Below are positions 1 to 8,458 of a stretch of 48,812 bases of DNA, in pieces. The number at the start of each line of letters is the position of its first letter. The stretch's first letter is position 1. Made by a program: the position numbers and the translations under genes. The DNA is taken from contig NZ_JBEPTK010000024.1 in NCBI RefSeq assembly GCF_040549485.1, positions 1 through 48,812 on the forward strand. The letters run 5' to 3'. This DNA comes from Constrictibacter sp. MBR-5 (lineage in GTDB: Bacteria; Pseudomonadota; Alphaproteobacteria; JAJUGE01). The notes under the pieces were generated by a model. The model was not told the origin of the DNA. It saw only the letters and a list, made by a program, of their open reading frames with translations, and ran no database searches.

Positions 1-1018
1 CCGCTGCGCGGCTGCTCCCGAGCTTCCGCGATGGTCCGCTTGCGCGGGGATCTCGTTCCGAAATGGGCGCAGCCGCGCCCCTCGGTCGAAGACCAAGTGG
101 CGATCCTGGAACCTGAAGACGCTTCCAGCTTCGCAGCGTTCGAGGGCTTCTCATATCGGCCTGGAGTCGGCTCAGCAGCGCCGCCAGGCGCGTCGGGTAG
201 GCTGGGGGTCACCTCGGATCAGTTCGGCTCCCAGCGTGGCTCCCAGTGCGTCCTATCTGGATAAGGAACCCGAAGGTTCGCGATCTATTTGAACGAGCAG
301 CCCGAAACGTCGAGACCGGATCGTTTGAGCGCACTGCATTCCCTCGGACGATAGACGGTGCGAGCCGATAGGCGAGCAACCGTCTCAGTCACGAACGGAC
401 GCCCCGCCTCGAAATCCATCTGGCTCGCGTGTATCCTGGCCTCGTCATCTGGTCATCGCTGCACCTTGACCGTCACCCGGTCGAAGCCGACGGTAGCGAC
501 CGCTTCATCTGGCGGACCGCCGTTCGAGCAACCCTCGGCGACCTCTTCGAGCGGAAGGTGTCACGCTGGCTGACCATGAAGGCGGCACCTGAAGCAGAAT
601 AGTTGAGGGGCGCGTTGGCACGCTGGCGCTCTACCGTCACCTCGTAGCCGGCGAGGACGTGCTTGACGAAGAAGCCCATCCACTCGCCGACCGCGAGTTT
701 CCACCAGCGTCGCCCCGGCGCCCCGTGGTCATGGTGCCGATCACCTGGCTACGCGCCGACTTGGGATTGAGTATGCGGCCGGCTGCGCAGACGGCCGGCA
801 CCCGGCACGGTCGGATCTCGGCGGGAATCGGACATCGAGGCAGGGAGGGCCGACGTTCGAGAGGTCGGTGCGTCTTGCTCAGGTCGGCGAACCCGATCGC
901 ATTCTCGCCTCCGATCCGTGATCTGATCGGCGAGGCGGCCGAGCCGCTTCGTGATGGTCTCCCCCGATTGCCCCCGTCCTTGTCCGCCTCGACCCGGCGC
1001 ATAAATACGTTGCAGACG
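1..1018. other. No recognisable gene
   Basis: I recognise no gene family on either strand here. The open frames are short, mutually overlapping and of low-complexity Arg/Ser/Ala/Pro composition, as expected from GC-rich DNA read out of frame. The stretch ends just before a good ribosome-binding site for the first SWIB gene. It may contain relics too degraded to identify by eye. Confidence 0.5.
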
Positions 1019-1043
1019 AGCAGCTTAGGTTTCTGGAGGAAAC

Positions 1044-1343
1044 ATGGCGAAGAAGCCGGCAGGCGCGAAGACTGGCGAGGCGGGTTTGACCGAGAAGAAG
1101 GTGAACCCGGCGCTGATGAAGCCGCTTCAGCCGTCGAAGGAACTTGCTGCGGTCGTGGGTTCCGACCCCCTGCCGCGCCCGCAGGTGGTCAAGAAGCTCT
1201 GGGAGTACATCAAGAAGAACGATCTGCAGAATCCGGAGAACCGCCGCGAGATCATGAACGACGAAAAGCTGCGGGCCGTGTTCGGAAAGGACAAGGTCAC
1301 GATGTTCGAGATGAACAAGCATGTGGCCCAGCACCTGAAATAG
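1044..1343 (+). CDS. SWIB/MDM2-domain protein, copy 1
   Basis: This 99-residue protein has a Lys-rich N-terminus (about residues 1-20), then a SWIB/MDM2-like fold from about residue 22 to the end, including the PLQPSKELAAVVG, PRPQVVKKLWEYIKKNDLQ and FGKDKVTMFEMNKHV segments typical of the family. Eukaryotic SWIB domains sit in chromatin remodellers. Stand-alone bacterial ones are small, probably DNA- or chromosome-associated proteins without a settled role. The start has a strong ribosome-binding site (ctggaggaaac) just upstream. An SRPBCC-family gene follows after 125 bp. Two more copies lie at 3712 and 19861; those two are nearly identical to each other, and this one is more diverged. Confidence 0.88.
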   Translation: MAKKPAGAKTGEAGLTEKKVNPALMKPLQPSKELAAVVGSDPLPRPQVVKKLWEYIKKNDLQNPENRREIMNDEKLRAVFGKDKVTMFEMNKHVAQHLK

Positions 1344-1468
1344 GGTGCGGGTTCGGCCGCGTCTTCCCGGAAGTGCGAGGGCGTCAGCCAGAAAGGGAGA
1401 CGACCAAAGCCGCTGCTCAACCCGGAGGCCACCGAGCGGTCGCACCGACCCAAACGAAAGAGTGCATC

Positions 1469-1912
1469 ATGCCGAACACCGTCCGCCTGCACCGCGTTAT
1501 CGCCGCCAAGCCGGAGAAGGTCTATCGAGCGTTCCTCGAACCGGATGCTGTGGCCAGCTGGCTTCCGCCGTTCGGCTTCACCTGCACCGTCCATGAACTG
1601 GAGGCCAAGGTGGGCGGGAGGCACAGAATGTCGTTCCGGAACTTCACCACCGGCGACAGCCATTCCTTCGGCGGCGAGTACCTGGAACTCGTGCCGGGCC
1701 AGCGGCTCATCTACACCGACAGGTTCGACGACGCCAACCTGCCCGGCGAAATGAGGGTGACGGTGACGTTGAAGGCCGTATCGGTCGGCACGGAGATGAC
1801 CGTCGTCCAGGAAGGCATCCCGGATCTAATACCGTCCGAGGCCTGCTACCTCGGCTGGCAGGAAAGCCTTCGGAAGCTGACGAAGCTCGTGGAGCCCGAA
1901 ATCAACCAGTAG
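1469..1912 (+). CDS. SRPBCC / AHSA1-like protein, copy 1
   Basis: This 147-residue single-domain protein fits the SRPBCC (START/Bet v1-like, AHSA1) superfamily. The N-terminal strand ends in AKPEKVYRAFLEPDAVASW, the usual helix-grip opening. The body has the curved-sheet signatures FGGEYLELVPGQRLIYTDRF and VTVTLKAV, and a C-terminal helix (GWQESLRKLTKLVEPE). Such proteins bind hydrophobic ligands or act as stress or co-chaperone-like factors; the ligand cannot be told from sequence. I chose the ATG at 1469 because homology begins exactly there and the second copy starts identically. It sits downstream of a SWIB gene, and the pair is repeated at 3712-4582. Confidence 0.88.
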   Translation: MPNTVRLHRVIAAKPEKVYRAFLEPDAVASWLPPFGFTCTVHELEAKVGGRHRMSFRNFTTGDSHSFGGEYLELVPGQRLIYTDRFDDANLPGEMRVTVTLKAVSVGTEMTVVQEGIPDLIPSEACYLGWQESLRKLTKLVEPEINQ

Positions 1913-2010
1913 CGTGGGGCTATAGGTGAGGCGGCCCGCGCAGATGCTTGAAGGTCATGCGTCTGCCGCGGCGTTTGATGTCGTCCTCCTGCGTCGGAGC
2001 ATCATGCTAT

Positions 2011-3342
2011 TCACGAGACGGTGGGTGGGCCGCAGGCGGCGGAGCGTTTGGCGGCTTCCTCGCAGCTTCGCCGAGCCCGTTCACAGGTCGCCTGCGCTGC
2101 TTCATCGTCACCGAGTTCGTCAGCGATCTGGCAGATCCGGCCTGCATTGTCGCAAATGGCATCGGTCAGTGTCTGGATTTCGACACACACCTCAGCGGAC
2201 GGCGGCATTGGCTCCGGAGGCTGAACTTGTGGTGTCGGAGCTGGCGTCTCGGGAACCCGCTCCTGGACCGGCTGCTGATCCTCTTCCTCAGATCCGGCAG
2301 CGTCCGTGTCCCAACGGCGCGTGACCACATCGCCCTTCGGGTGCACCCACCATTCATGCACCGAGTCACGTTGTGCCAGACGGTAGCCGCGACCGGTCAG
2401 CTTCCGTGGCGTCACCCAGTCTATTCCCGGTCCATAGTAGTAGTTCACGGACTCGGCGCGCTTCTTCTGCTCCGTCGTCGCCTTGAAGGTGCCGGCGAAC
2501 TCGGTGCCGTACCGCGCCGCGATCGCCAGCACGATCAGCATCCGCTCTGTGCCGTTGAGCATCGGCCAAGCCCGTAGCGCCTGATCCGGCCACTTGGCCA
2601 GTTCGTCAAGATCGAAGTCCTTCGGCTTATCCGGGCTGGGCGTCCTCTTGAATTGCAGCACACCGTGCCCGGGGCCGACGCCCGCCCTCGGACTATGCAG
2701 CAGATCCACGGCAGATAGACCATGAACCACCCTGGTCGCTACGGCGTCGGCATGCCGCTCCTGTGCGGCCTCGCTCCCGATAATGTCGACGCCCGCACGT
2801 TGCTGCACGACGTGCGCCGCCTCGTGCGCGGCCAGATGCAGGCTCGGAAACCCACGGAAGACAATATGGCGACCGAACGTGAATGCCTGCGCTTCCAGCG
2901 TCTCTGCGGCGAAGTCGGCAGAGGGGCCGAGGTGAGCGCGCACATCGCCGAGATCGTGATGCGCGCCGAACGCCCTTTGAATCCGGTCCAAATACGGCAA
3001 TGGCCGCGCCGAATGTGCGAAGACCTCCTGCACGGCGTGCCGATGCGAATGCGTCAACCCCGGACTACACGAGGAACACCGTCCGCCGCATGCGCAAGGA
3101 CTGGATGATCTCGGGCCGAGAGGGAGTGATCTTCGGGCCGTTCCAGCAGGCTCAGTGAGCGAGGCGAGCGCTGCCTGATTGCCGGCAGAACGCAGCGCTG
3201 GCCGAGCGAGACTCCCCTCGCCGTTGGCTCGGTACCCTGCTTCAGACGCGGTTACGGGATGGCGGGTCTTACTGGTCGTTCGGCTGCTCGCCACAGGCTC
3301 GGGCCGGGCCGGAGCTAACGCACTGGCTACTGCGTGGGACAT
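2011..3342 (-). CDS. DUF4157-domain protein with HExxH motif
   Basis: This 443-residue protein has a low-complexity N-terminus with a small Cys cluster (CACGGRCSSC, about residues 83-92). A DUF4157 domain follows at about 105-190, with the family's pattern of an amphipathic 'AQAFTFGRHIVF' strand followed by LAAHEAAHVVQQ, giving a zincin-like HEAAH at residues 173-177. A middle domain is rich in aromatic residues. The C-terminal tail of about 60 residues carries evenly spaced cysteines (CVEIQTLTDAICDNAGRICQ onward), suggesting a disulphide- or metal-stabilised helical bundle. DUF4157 proteins are often linked to extracellular contractile injection systems and polymorphic toxins, but no such genes are nearby. 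The start is the first ATG of the frame and lacks a good ribosome-binding site, so it could lie further in. Confidence 0.75.
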   Translation of the reverse strand: MSHAVASALAPARPEPVASSRTTSKTRHPVTASEAGYRANGEGSLARPALRSAGNQAALASLTEPAGTARRSLPLGPRSSSPCACGGRCSSCSPGLTHSHRHAVQEVFAHSARPLPYLDRIQRAFGAHHDLGDVRAHLGPSADFAAETLEAQAFTFGRHIVFRGFPSLHLAAHEAAHVVQQRAGVDIIGSEAAQERHADAVATRVVHGLSAVDLLHSPRAGVGPGHGVLQFKRTPSPDKPKDFDLDELAKWPDQALRAWPMLNGTERMLIVLAIAARYGTEFAGTFKATTEQKKRAESVNYYYGPGIDWVTPRKLTGRGYRLAQRDSVHEWWVHPKGDVVTRRWDTDAAGSEEEDQQPVQERVPETPAPTPQVQPPEPMPPSAEVCVEIQTLTDAICDNAGRICQIADELGDDEAAQATCERARRSCEEAAKRSAACGPPTVS

Positions 3343-3407
3343 GGCGACACCGTTGCCTGACTGCCGCTACACTGGAGAATGCTGCGCTTGTTCATGGCCC
3401 AAGGTCA

Positions 3408-3663
3408 ACGGCGCACCGCTGGCGGCGCATGCTGGAGACGGGCGTTCACGCCACGATCGGCCAGATTGCCGCGGCGGAGCGGATCAATCCGTCCTACGCC
3501 AGCCGGGTGCTGCGGCTGACGCTGCTGGCGCCGGATATCGTCGAGGCGTCCTTGATGGGCGGCAGGGGCCGGAGGTGACGCTGGACAGGCTGCTCAGGCC
3601 GTTCCCGGTGGGGTGGGAGGGGCAGCGCCGCGAACTGGGCAGTCGCGCTTGCCCTTCTGGCTA
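3408..3663 (+). pseudogene. Recombinase-like HTH fragment, copy 1 (frameshifted)
   Basis: This encodes AHRWRRMLETGVHATIGQIA and then a helix-turn-helix-like stretch INPSYASRVLRLTLLAPDIV. The segment resembles C-terminal regions of proteobacterial large serine recombinases or phage-related DNA-binding proteins. A one-base loss after 'atcgtcgaggcg' (about 3547) shifts the frame relative to the copies at 8052 and 22779. It is one of four partial copies in the window. It lies directly upstream of SWIB copy 2, in the same arrangement as before SWIB copy 3 at 19.6-19.9 kb, so fragment and SWIB gene were duplicated together. Confidence 0.7.
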
Positions 3664-3711
3664 GCGGGCATAGTGTGACGGCGCCACGAAACGCAGGATA
3701 CCGGAGGAACC

Positions 3712-4011
3712 ATGGCGAAGAAGCAGACTGCCGCGAAGGCAGGTGAGGCGGGTTCGACCGAGAAGAAGGTGAACCCGGCACTGATGAAGCCGCTTCAGCC
3801 GTCCAAGGAACTGGCGGCCGTCGTCGGTTCCGACTCCCTGCCGCGGCCGCAGGTGGTCAAGAAGCTCTGGGACTACATCAAGAAGCATGACCTCCAGAAC
3901 CCGGAGAACCGTCGGGAGATCATCAGCGACGACAAGCTGCGGGCGGTGTTCGGGAAGGACAAGGTCACGATGTTCGAGATGAACAAGCATGTGGCCCAGC
4001 ACCTGAAATAG
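3712..4011 (+). CDS. SWIB/MDM2-domain protein, copy 2
   Basis: A 99-residue SWIB-domain protein, almost identical to copy 3 (19861) and similar to copy 1 (1044). A ribosome-binding site (accggaggaacc) lies just upstream of the ATG. The N-terminal basic, Ala-rich tail has diverged from copy 1 (KQTAAKAGEAGST against KPAGAKTGEAGLT), while the domain core is conserved, which suggests continuing constraint. An SRPBCC gene follows as in copy 1. The sequence upstream (about 3560-3711) closely matches that upstream of copy 3, so those two copies share a recent common segment. Confidence 0.88.
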   Translation: MAKKQTAAKAGEAGSTEKKVNPALMKPLQPSKELAAVVGSDSLPRPQVVKKLWDYIKKHDLQNPENRREIISDDKLRAVFGKDKVTMFEMNKHVAQHLK

Positions 4012-4138
4012 GGTGCGGGTTCGGCCGCGTCTTCCCGGAAGTGCGAGGGCGTCAGCCAGAAAGGGCGGCGACCGAAGCCGCTGCTCAACCCGGAGGCAAC
4101 AGAGCGGTCGCACTGACCCCCAGACGAAAGGCTACATC

Positions 4139-4582
4139 ATGCCGAACACCGTCCGCCTGCACCGCGTTATCGCCGCCAAGCCGGGGAAGGTCTATCGGGC
4201 ATTTCTCGAACCGGATGCTGTTGCCAGCTGGCTTCCGCCGTTCGGCTTCACCTGCACGGTCCATGAACTGGAGGCCAGGGTGCGCGGGCGGCACAGGATG
4301 TCGTTCCGGAACTTCACGACCGGCGACAGCCATTCCTTCGGCGGCGAGTACCTGGAACTCGTGCCGGGCGAGCGGCTCATCTACACGGACAGGTTCGACG
4401 ACGCCAACCTGCCCGGCGAAATGAAGGTGACCGTGACGTTGAAGCCCGTATCGGTCGGCACGGAGATGACTGTCGTCCAGGAGGGCATCCCGGATCTGAT
4501 CCCATCCGCGGCCTGCTACCTCGGTTGGCAGGAGAGCCTGCGGAAGCTGGCGAAGCTCGTGGAGCCGGAAATCAACCAGTAG
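4139..4582 (+). CDS. SRPBCC / AHSA1-like protein, copy 2
   Basis: A 147-residue SRPBCC-superfamily protein, colinear with the product at 1469 and differing at only a few positions (for example PGKVYRAF for PEKVYRAF and VPGERL for VPGQRL). No gap or stop has accumulated, so it is probably functional. The spacer from the SWIB gene is also conserved, showing that the whole SWIB + SRPBCC segment of about 0.9 kb was duplicated as a block around the DUF4157 gene. The IS630 left end begins about 90 bp after the stop. Confidence 0.87.
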   Translation: MPNTVRLHRVIAAKPGKVYRAFLEPDAVASWLPPFGFTCTVHELEARVRGRHRMSFRNFTTGDSHSFGGEYLELVPGERLIYTDRFDDANLPGEMKVTVTLKPVSVGTEMTVVQEGIPDLIPSAACYLGWQESLRKLAKLVEPEINQ

Positions 4583-5217
4583 CGTGGCATCTCGTGGACG
4601 CGAATCCTTGTCGGGCGGCACTCGCGGAAGTCCGCCGGCAGGCTGCTGAGCATTATGGATGTCAGCGTCTAGTGGTCTGAATCCAACGTTTGATGCCCGC
4701 GCCTGACGGCGGCGATGATGGCGTCGGGATCTGCGGTCCAGGTGAAGGGCTTGGGTTCGGTGTTGTGCTCGCGCACGAAGCGGTTGATGGCGGCCTGAAG
4801 GTCGACGACGGAGTGGAAGACGCCACATTGGAGCCTTCGCCTGGAGAGTTTTGCGAAGAAGCCCTCGACGGCATTGAGCCACGAGCAGGAGGTCGGCACG
4901 AAGTGGAAGGACCAGCGCGGATGGCGGTCGAGCCAAGCGCGGACCTTCGGATGCTTGTGCGCGGCGTAGTTGTCGAGGATGGCGTGAACGCTCCTGTCCG
5001 CCGGGACGGAGGCCTCGACGGCGTTGAGGAAGCGAATGAACTCCTGGTGGCGATGGCGCTGCATGTTGCGGCCGATGACCGTTCCATCGAGGACGTTCAG
5101 CGCGGCGAAGAGCGTCGTCGTCCCATGCCGCTTGTAGTCGTGTTGGGGTGGACGGCCCCACGGCATCGAGTGCCAAAATGTTTGGTCTTCACAGCACAAA
5201 CAAGAGGGCCGTCCGCC

Positions 5218-6237
5218 ATGGAGATTAAGCGCGTCGCCATCGACACGTCCAAGCATGTCTTCACTCTGCACGGCGTCGATGAACGAGACCATCCGGTTCT
5301 GCGCCGCGAGGTCAAGCGCACTCAGGTTGAGCCATTCTTCAGCAAGCTGCGGCCGACGGAGGTGGTCCTTGAAGCCTGCGGCGGCTCGCACCACTGGGGG
5401 CGGATGCTGACGGCGATGGGCCACCGGGTGCGGCTGATCCCGCCACAGTATGTCAAGCCGTTCGTCAAGCGAGGCAAGAACGACCGCAACGACGCGGAGG
5501 CGATCAGCGAGGCGGCGGCGCGGCCGTCGATGCGCTCGGTTCCAGTCAAATCGGCCGAAGCACAGGCCGAGGCGATGACGCTGTCCGTGCGCGAGCAACT
5601 GGTCAAGCAGCGCACGCAGCTGATCAATGCCTTGCGCGGCCATGCATGCGAGTTCGGCGTGATCTCCGCCAAGGGAGCGGCCAACGCCGGCAAGCTGGTC
5701 GAACGCATCGAGGCCGATGTCACGCTGCCAGCGGCGGCTCGGGAGATGTTTGCCGTGCTTGGGCGGGAGATTGTGCGTCTGGACGAGGCGCTGGGCGACA
5801 TCGACCGCAAGCTCGCGGTGCAGCACAAGGCCAATCCGATCAGCCAACTGCTTGTGGAGGTTCCGGGGGTCGGGCCGATTGGCGCGCTCACCCTCGCGCT
5901 GACAGTGGATGCGACGCAATTCAAGTCGGGTCGGCACTTCGCCGCTTGGATTGGATTAACGCCGAAGGACAAGTCGACCGGCGGCAAGCAGCGGCTGGGC
6001 GGGATTAGCCGACAAGGCAATGAACGGCTACGGCAGTTGCTGGTGCTGGGTGCGACATCGGTGATCAGGGTTGCCAAGCCAGGCAGCAAGCATGCGACGC
6101 CATGGCTTTTGGGATTGCTGGGGCGCCGGCCGCGCATGGTCGCGGCGGTGGCTTTGGCTAACAAGATGGCCCGCATCGTGTGGGCCATGATGACGAGCGG
6201 GGAAGCCTACCGGCTTGCGCCGGTGGCTGCTGGCTGA
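5218..6237 (+). CDS. IS110/IS1111-family transposase
   Basis: A 339-residue recombinase with the two IS110 domains. The N-terminal DEDD RuvC-like domain opens with IKRVAIDTSKHVFTLHGVD (Asp in AIDTSK) and continues with VLEACGGSHHWGR (Glu) and KRGKNDRNDAEAI (paired Asp). The C-terminal Tnp domain has VPGVGPIGALTLA and a serine nucleophile region in KSTGGKQRLGGISRQGNERL. Length is normal for the family. The ATG at 5218 was chosen because homology starts there; the frame continues upstream only as an overlap with the antisense IS630 gene. The protein is intact, so the element may still be active. IS110 enzymes use an RNA guide encoded in the element. Confidence 0.93.
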   Translation: MEIKRVAIDTSKHVFTLHGVDERDHPVLRREVKRTQVEPFFSKLRPTEVVLEACGGSHHWGRMLTAMGHRVRLIPPQYVKPFVKRGKNDRNDAEAISEAAARPSMRSVPVKSAEAQAEAMTLSVREQLVKQRTQLINALRGHACEFGVISAKGAANAGKLVERIEADVTLPAAAREMFAVLGREIVRLDEALGDIDRKLAVQHKANPISQLLVEVPGVGPIGALTLALTVDATQFKSGRHFAAWIGLTPKDKSTGGKQRLGGISRQGNERLRQLLVLGATSVIRVAKPGSKHATPWLLGLLGRRPRMVAAVALANKMARIVWAMMTSGEAYRLAPVAAG

Positions 6238-6473
6238 ACCGTTCGTCGGCGCCGAGGGCAAAAGGGCGACAGCAGAAGATGGCGATCGGTCGAACCGACG
6301 AACAAGACACCCCGAATGACTCACAGGCACGCTCGATGCCGCAGTCGTGTTGTGGGCTTGTTCGCGGACCCCATCTGGGCCTGCGGTCAAGTGCTGGCCG
6401 CACTATCGAGGCCGGACACATGACCGCACTCGCACCGTCCGCCAATTCTCTGCGGCAGACCCCTTGTGTTCAA
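6238..6473 (+). ncRNA. Candidate seekRNA/bridge RNA of the IS110 element
   Basis: This stretch between the transposase stop and the right inverted repeat has no coding potential. In IS1111-group elements the guide RNA is encoded on this side. It contains agtcgtgttg at 6343-6352, identical to agtcgtgttg at 5136-5145, which spans the left insertion junction (last IS630 bases plus first element bases). That is the type of match expected between a guide loop and its target. Exact RNA ends and fold were not determined. Confidence 0.5.
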
Positions 6474-7152
6474 GGGGCCGTCCACACATGGGTCATGGTG
6501 CCGGCGCGGCCCTTCTTCATGGGCAGGCCGGGCTGGGTGCGGTCGAGGGCCTGGATCTGGCTCTTCTCGTCGACCGAGAGGACGATGGCGTGGGCCGGCG
6601 GGTCTACGTAAAGCCCCACCACGTCGCGCAGCTTCTCCACGAACTGCGGGTCGTTGGAGAGCTTGAATCGTTCGACCCGGTGCGGCCGCAGGCCGTGCGA
6701 GCGCCAGATGCGCTGCACCGAGGAAACGCTGATGCCGGCGGCCTGCGCCATCATCGCGCCGGTCCAGTGGGTCGCCTCGGCCGGCGGATCGGCCAGGGTG
6801 AGCGCCACCACACGCTCCGCCACATCCGGCCCGAGTGGCGGGATGCGCGACGGTCGCGTCCTGTCCCGCAGCAGGCCCTCCACGCCTTCGGCCATGAATC
6901 GTGCCTGCCAGCGCCAGACACAGGGCTTGGACTTGCCCGTGCGACGCATGATCTCGTTGGTCCCCGCGCCGTCGGCCGTCGCCAGGATGATGCCTGCCCG
7001 CCAGACATGCTTCTGCGGGCTGTTCCGGTCCGCGACGACCGCTTCCAATCGGGCACGGTCTGCGGCGCTTACCTCGACGGTGATACCTTCGCGCATCCGC
7101 CGAGACTCGCACAGGCTGATCCGCCTGGGAATCGTTTGTTAGGTTCTAACCG

Positions 7153-7926
7153 CTAGGTCTGGCTGAGCATCTCGACGAGTGCAGCGTTGACGGTGTCGGC
7201 CGCCTCATACGGGCTCCAGTGACCTGCATCGGGAATGACGCGGAAGTCGATGTCCTGTTGGAACTGCCGGAGACGCCGCTCGCGTTCGCGGACATCACCG
7301 GTCATCGCATCGCGCCCGCCCCAGATGCCGTAGAGGCGGCTCCGTACGCGAGGAAGTGCCCGCACGAGTATATCCGTGGACGGAATGGCGCCAGCCCTGA
7401 TGCGGGCTTTCCGCGCGTTGCTCATTTGAAGTTCGACCGCCAGATCATCTGCCTTGGTCGGATCGGCGATCATCAGCGCTGCGAGGTTATGCCGATGCAC
7501 TTCCGCCAGCTCTTGCGGGGTCATGTCTTTAGCGGGGCGCCGAAGATCCGGCAGTGCTCCCGGAGGGCACCCGAAACCGCCGGGGCCGAGCAGGACCAGC
7601 TTCGGGATCCTGCCCCTCTCCTGGGCGGCCAGATGCGCAGCGATGATGCCGCCGAAAGAGAAGCCGGCCACGTGATACGTCTGGCCCGCCGATAGCAGCG
7701 ACGTCAGTCCGCCGGCCAGCAGCGCCGCAAGGCTGTCGGGCGACCACGGTTCCGGTGGGAGATCGGAATCGCCATAGCCGGGCATGTCGGGTGCAAACAC
7801 CCGAAAACGCTCCGACAGCGGTCCGATGTTCCGGATCCAATGCGTCCACGACCCGAAGTCGCCATGGATCAGGACGAGCGGGTCGCCGTGTCCCCAGATC
7901 CGCCAGACCATCTGCCCCGTCGGCAT
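7153..7926 (-). CDS. Alpha/beta hydrolase
   Basis: A 257-residue alpha/beta-hydrolase fold protein. The oxyanion region is VLIHGDFGSWTHW, the nucleophile elbow is GFSFGG (Ser), the acid lies in IWGGRDAMTGD and the catalytic His in PDAGHWSPYEA, so the catalytic triad is complete. It resembles C-C or ester hydrolases of the MhpC/haloperoxidase type; the substrate is unknown. The ATG at 7926 is the first before the conserved core. The frame extends upstream without clear homology, and a GTG upstream is possible. Its TAG stop straddles the TA at the right end of the IS630 element, so the last residues may have been altered by that insertion. Confidence 0.87.
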   Translation of the reverse strand: MPTGQMVWRIWGHGDPLVLIHGDFGSWTHWIRNIGPLSERFRVFAPDMPGYGDSDLPPEPWSPDSLAALLAGGLTSLLSAGQTYHVAGFSFGGIIAAHLAAQERGRIPKLVLLGPGGFGCPPGALPDLRRPAKDMTPQELAEVHRHNLAALMIADPTKADDLAVELQMSNARKARIRAGAIPSTDILVRALPRVRSRLYGIWGGRDAMTGDVRERERRLRQFQQDIDFRVIPDAGHWSPYEAADTVNAALVEMLSQT

Positions 7927-8051
7927 GGAGGTCGTCCGCCTCTCGGCGACCAAGTCGGGATCGGAAGTGCTCTCATGATGCCTTCGCACGTGTACAACCC
8001 TTTGGCTCCGGACCGATCTAGGTCGCCGCAAGAGCCAGACGCAGTCAACCC

Positions 8052-8302
8052 GACAGGCACTGGCGCGGGCGCACCGCTGGCGGCGCATGCTGGAGACGGG
8101 CGTTCACGCCACGATCGGCCAGATTGCCGCGGCGGAGCGGATCAATCCGTCCTACGCCAGCCGGGTGCTGCGGCTGACGCTGCTGGCGCCGGATATCGTC
8201 GAGGCGATCCTCGACGGGCGGCAGGGGCAGGAGATCACGCTCGACAGGCAGCTCTGGCCGTTCCCGGTGGAGTGGGGCGGGCAGCATTCGTGCCCCAGCT
8301 AA
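8052..8302 (+). pseudogene. Recombinase-like HTH fragment, copy 2
   Basis: The frame reads ALARAHRWRRMLETGVHATI, then a helix-turn-helix-like segment (INPSYASRVLRLTLLAPDIV) and EAILDGRQGQEITLDRQLWP. This is the C-terminal part of a larger recombinase or phage-type DNA-binding protein; the N-terminal portion is missing. The frame is open to a stop at 8302, but the start is not that of a full gene. The 5' side abuts the start region of the hydrolase on the other strand. Confidence 0.65.
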
Positions 8303-8423
8303 GCAGATGCGACAAAGAATACACGTCAAGTCGCGGAACAAATCACTTCAAATCCGGTTCGAGTGGGACTGTAACCCGCCTCCCTGCAAAGGCAGGATGA
8401 AGTCGGCGGGTATGGTGACAACC

Positions 8424-8458
8424 CATAGTTCAGCTGGATCGAGCGCCACCCTCCGAAG
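8424..8458 (+). other. 5' half of a tRNA-Arg(CCG)-like sequence
   Basis: The D-arm pattern tagttcagctggatcgagc is followed by an anticodon loop ctccgaa with anticodon CCG at 8453-8455. The GTTC/GAGC D-stem pairs with one G-T wobble. After ccgaag the sequence stops resembling a tRNA and no T-arm follows, so it is not a functional gene. tRNA halves ending in the anticodon arm are typical scars of integrase attachment sites. Confidence 0.5.

Larger units (their letters stand above)
5143..6488 (+). mobile_element. IS110-family (IS1111 group) element
   Basis: The insert between the two IS630 transposase halves has a perfect 12-bp inverted repeat close to its ends: gtggacggcccc at 5148-5159 and ggggccgtccac at 6474-6485. 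Subterminal inverted repeats are characteristic of the IS1111 branch of the IS110 family. It contains one intact transposase gene and about 240 bp of non-coding DNA after it. The boundaries are taken from where the IS630 reading frame stops and resumes, so they are good to a few bases. Confidence 0.85.
4669..7096 (-). pseudogene. IS630 transposase, interrupted by IS110
   Basis: The N-terminal part (7096 down to about 6486) has the IS630 helix-turn-helix region, then a DDE start around VLSVDEKSQIQALDRTQP (first catalytic Asp) and stops inside the inserted element. The C-terminal part (about 5142 down to 4669) resumes at HDYKRHGTTTLFAALNV and has the second Asp in HAILDNYAAHKHP and the Glu in SWLNAVEGFFAKL. 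Joining the two at the ...GTMTH / HDYKRHG... seam gives a protein of roughly 360 residues, normal for the family. The copy was therefore probably intact when IS110 landed in it. Confidence 0.88.
4670..7155 (-). mobile_element. IS630-family element, split by an IS110 insertion
   Basis: Imperfect terminal inverted repeats are visible: tagtggtctgaatccaac from 4670, and gttaggttctaaccgcta ending at 7155, which reverse-complements to tagcggttagaacctaac. Both ends carry the TA expected from IS630 target-site choice. The single transposase gene on the minus strand is interrupted by an IS110-family element at 5143-6488. The right boundary TA lies inside the stop codon of the neighbouring hydrolase gene. 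Confidence 0.8.

Noticed and set aside
659-1912. 417-residue open frame across SWIB copy 1 and into the SRPBCC gene
   Set aside because: It is the SRPBCC frame extended upstream. The first 270 residues are Arg/Gly-rich, overlap the well-supported SWIB gene in another frame, and have no counterpart upstream of the second SRPBCC copy.
4690-5217. Upstream extension of the IS110 transposase frame to 515 residues
   Set aside because: The extension is antisense to the IS630 transposase C-terminus; IS110 homology starts at the ATG at 5218.
8335-8362. ggttcgagtgggac, resembling a tRNA T-loop
   Set aside because: The stem positions flanking TTCGAGT do not pair and no acceptor or anticodon arm fits; treated as chance.
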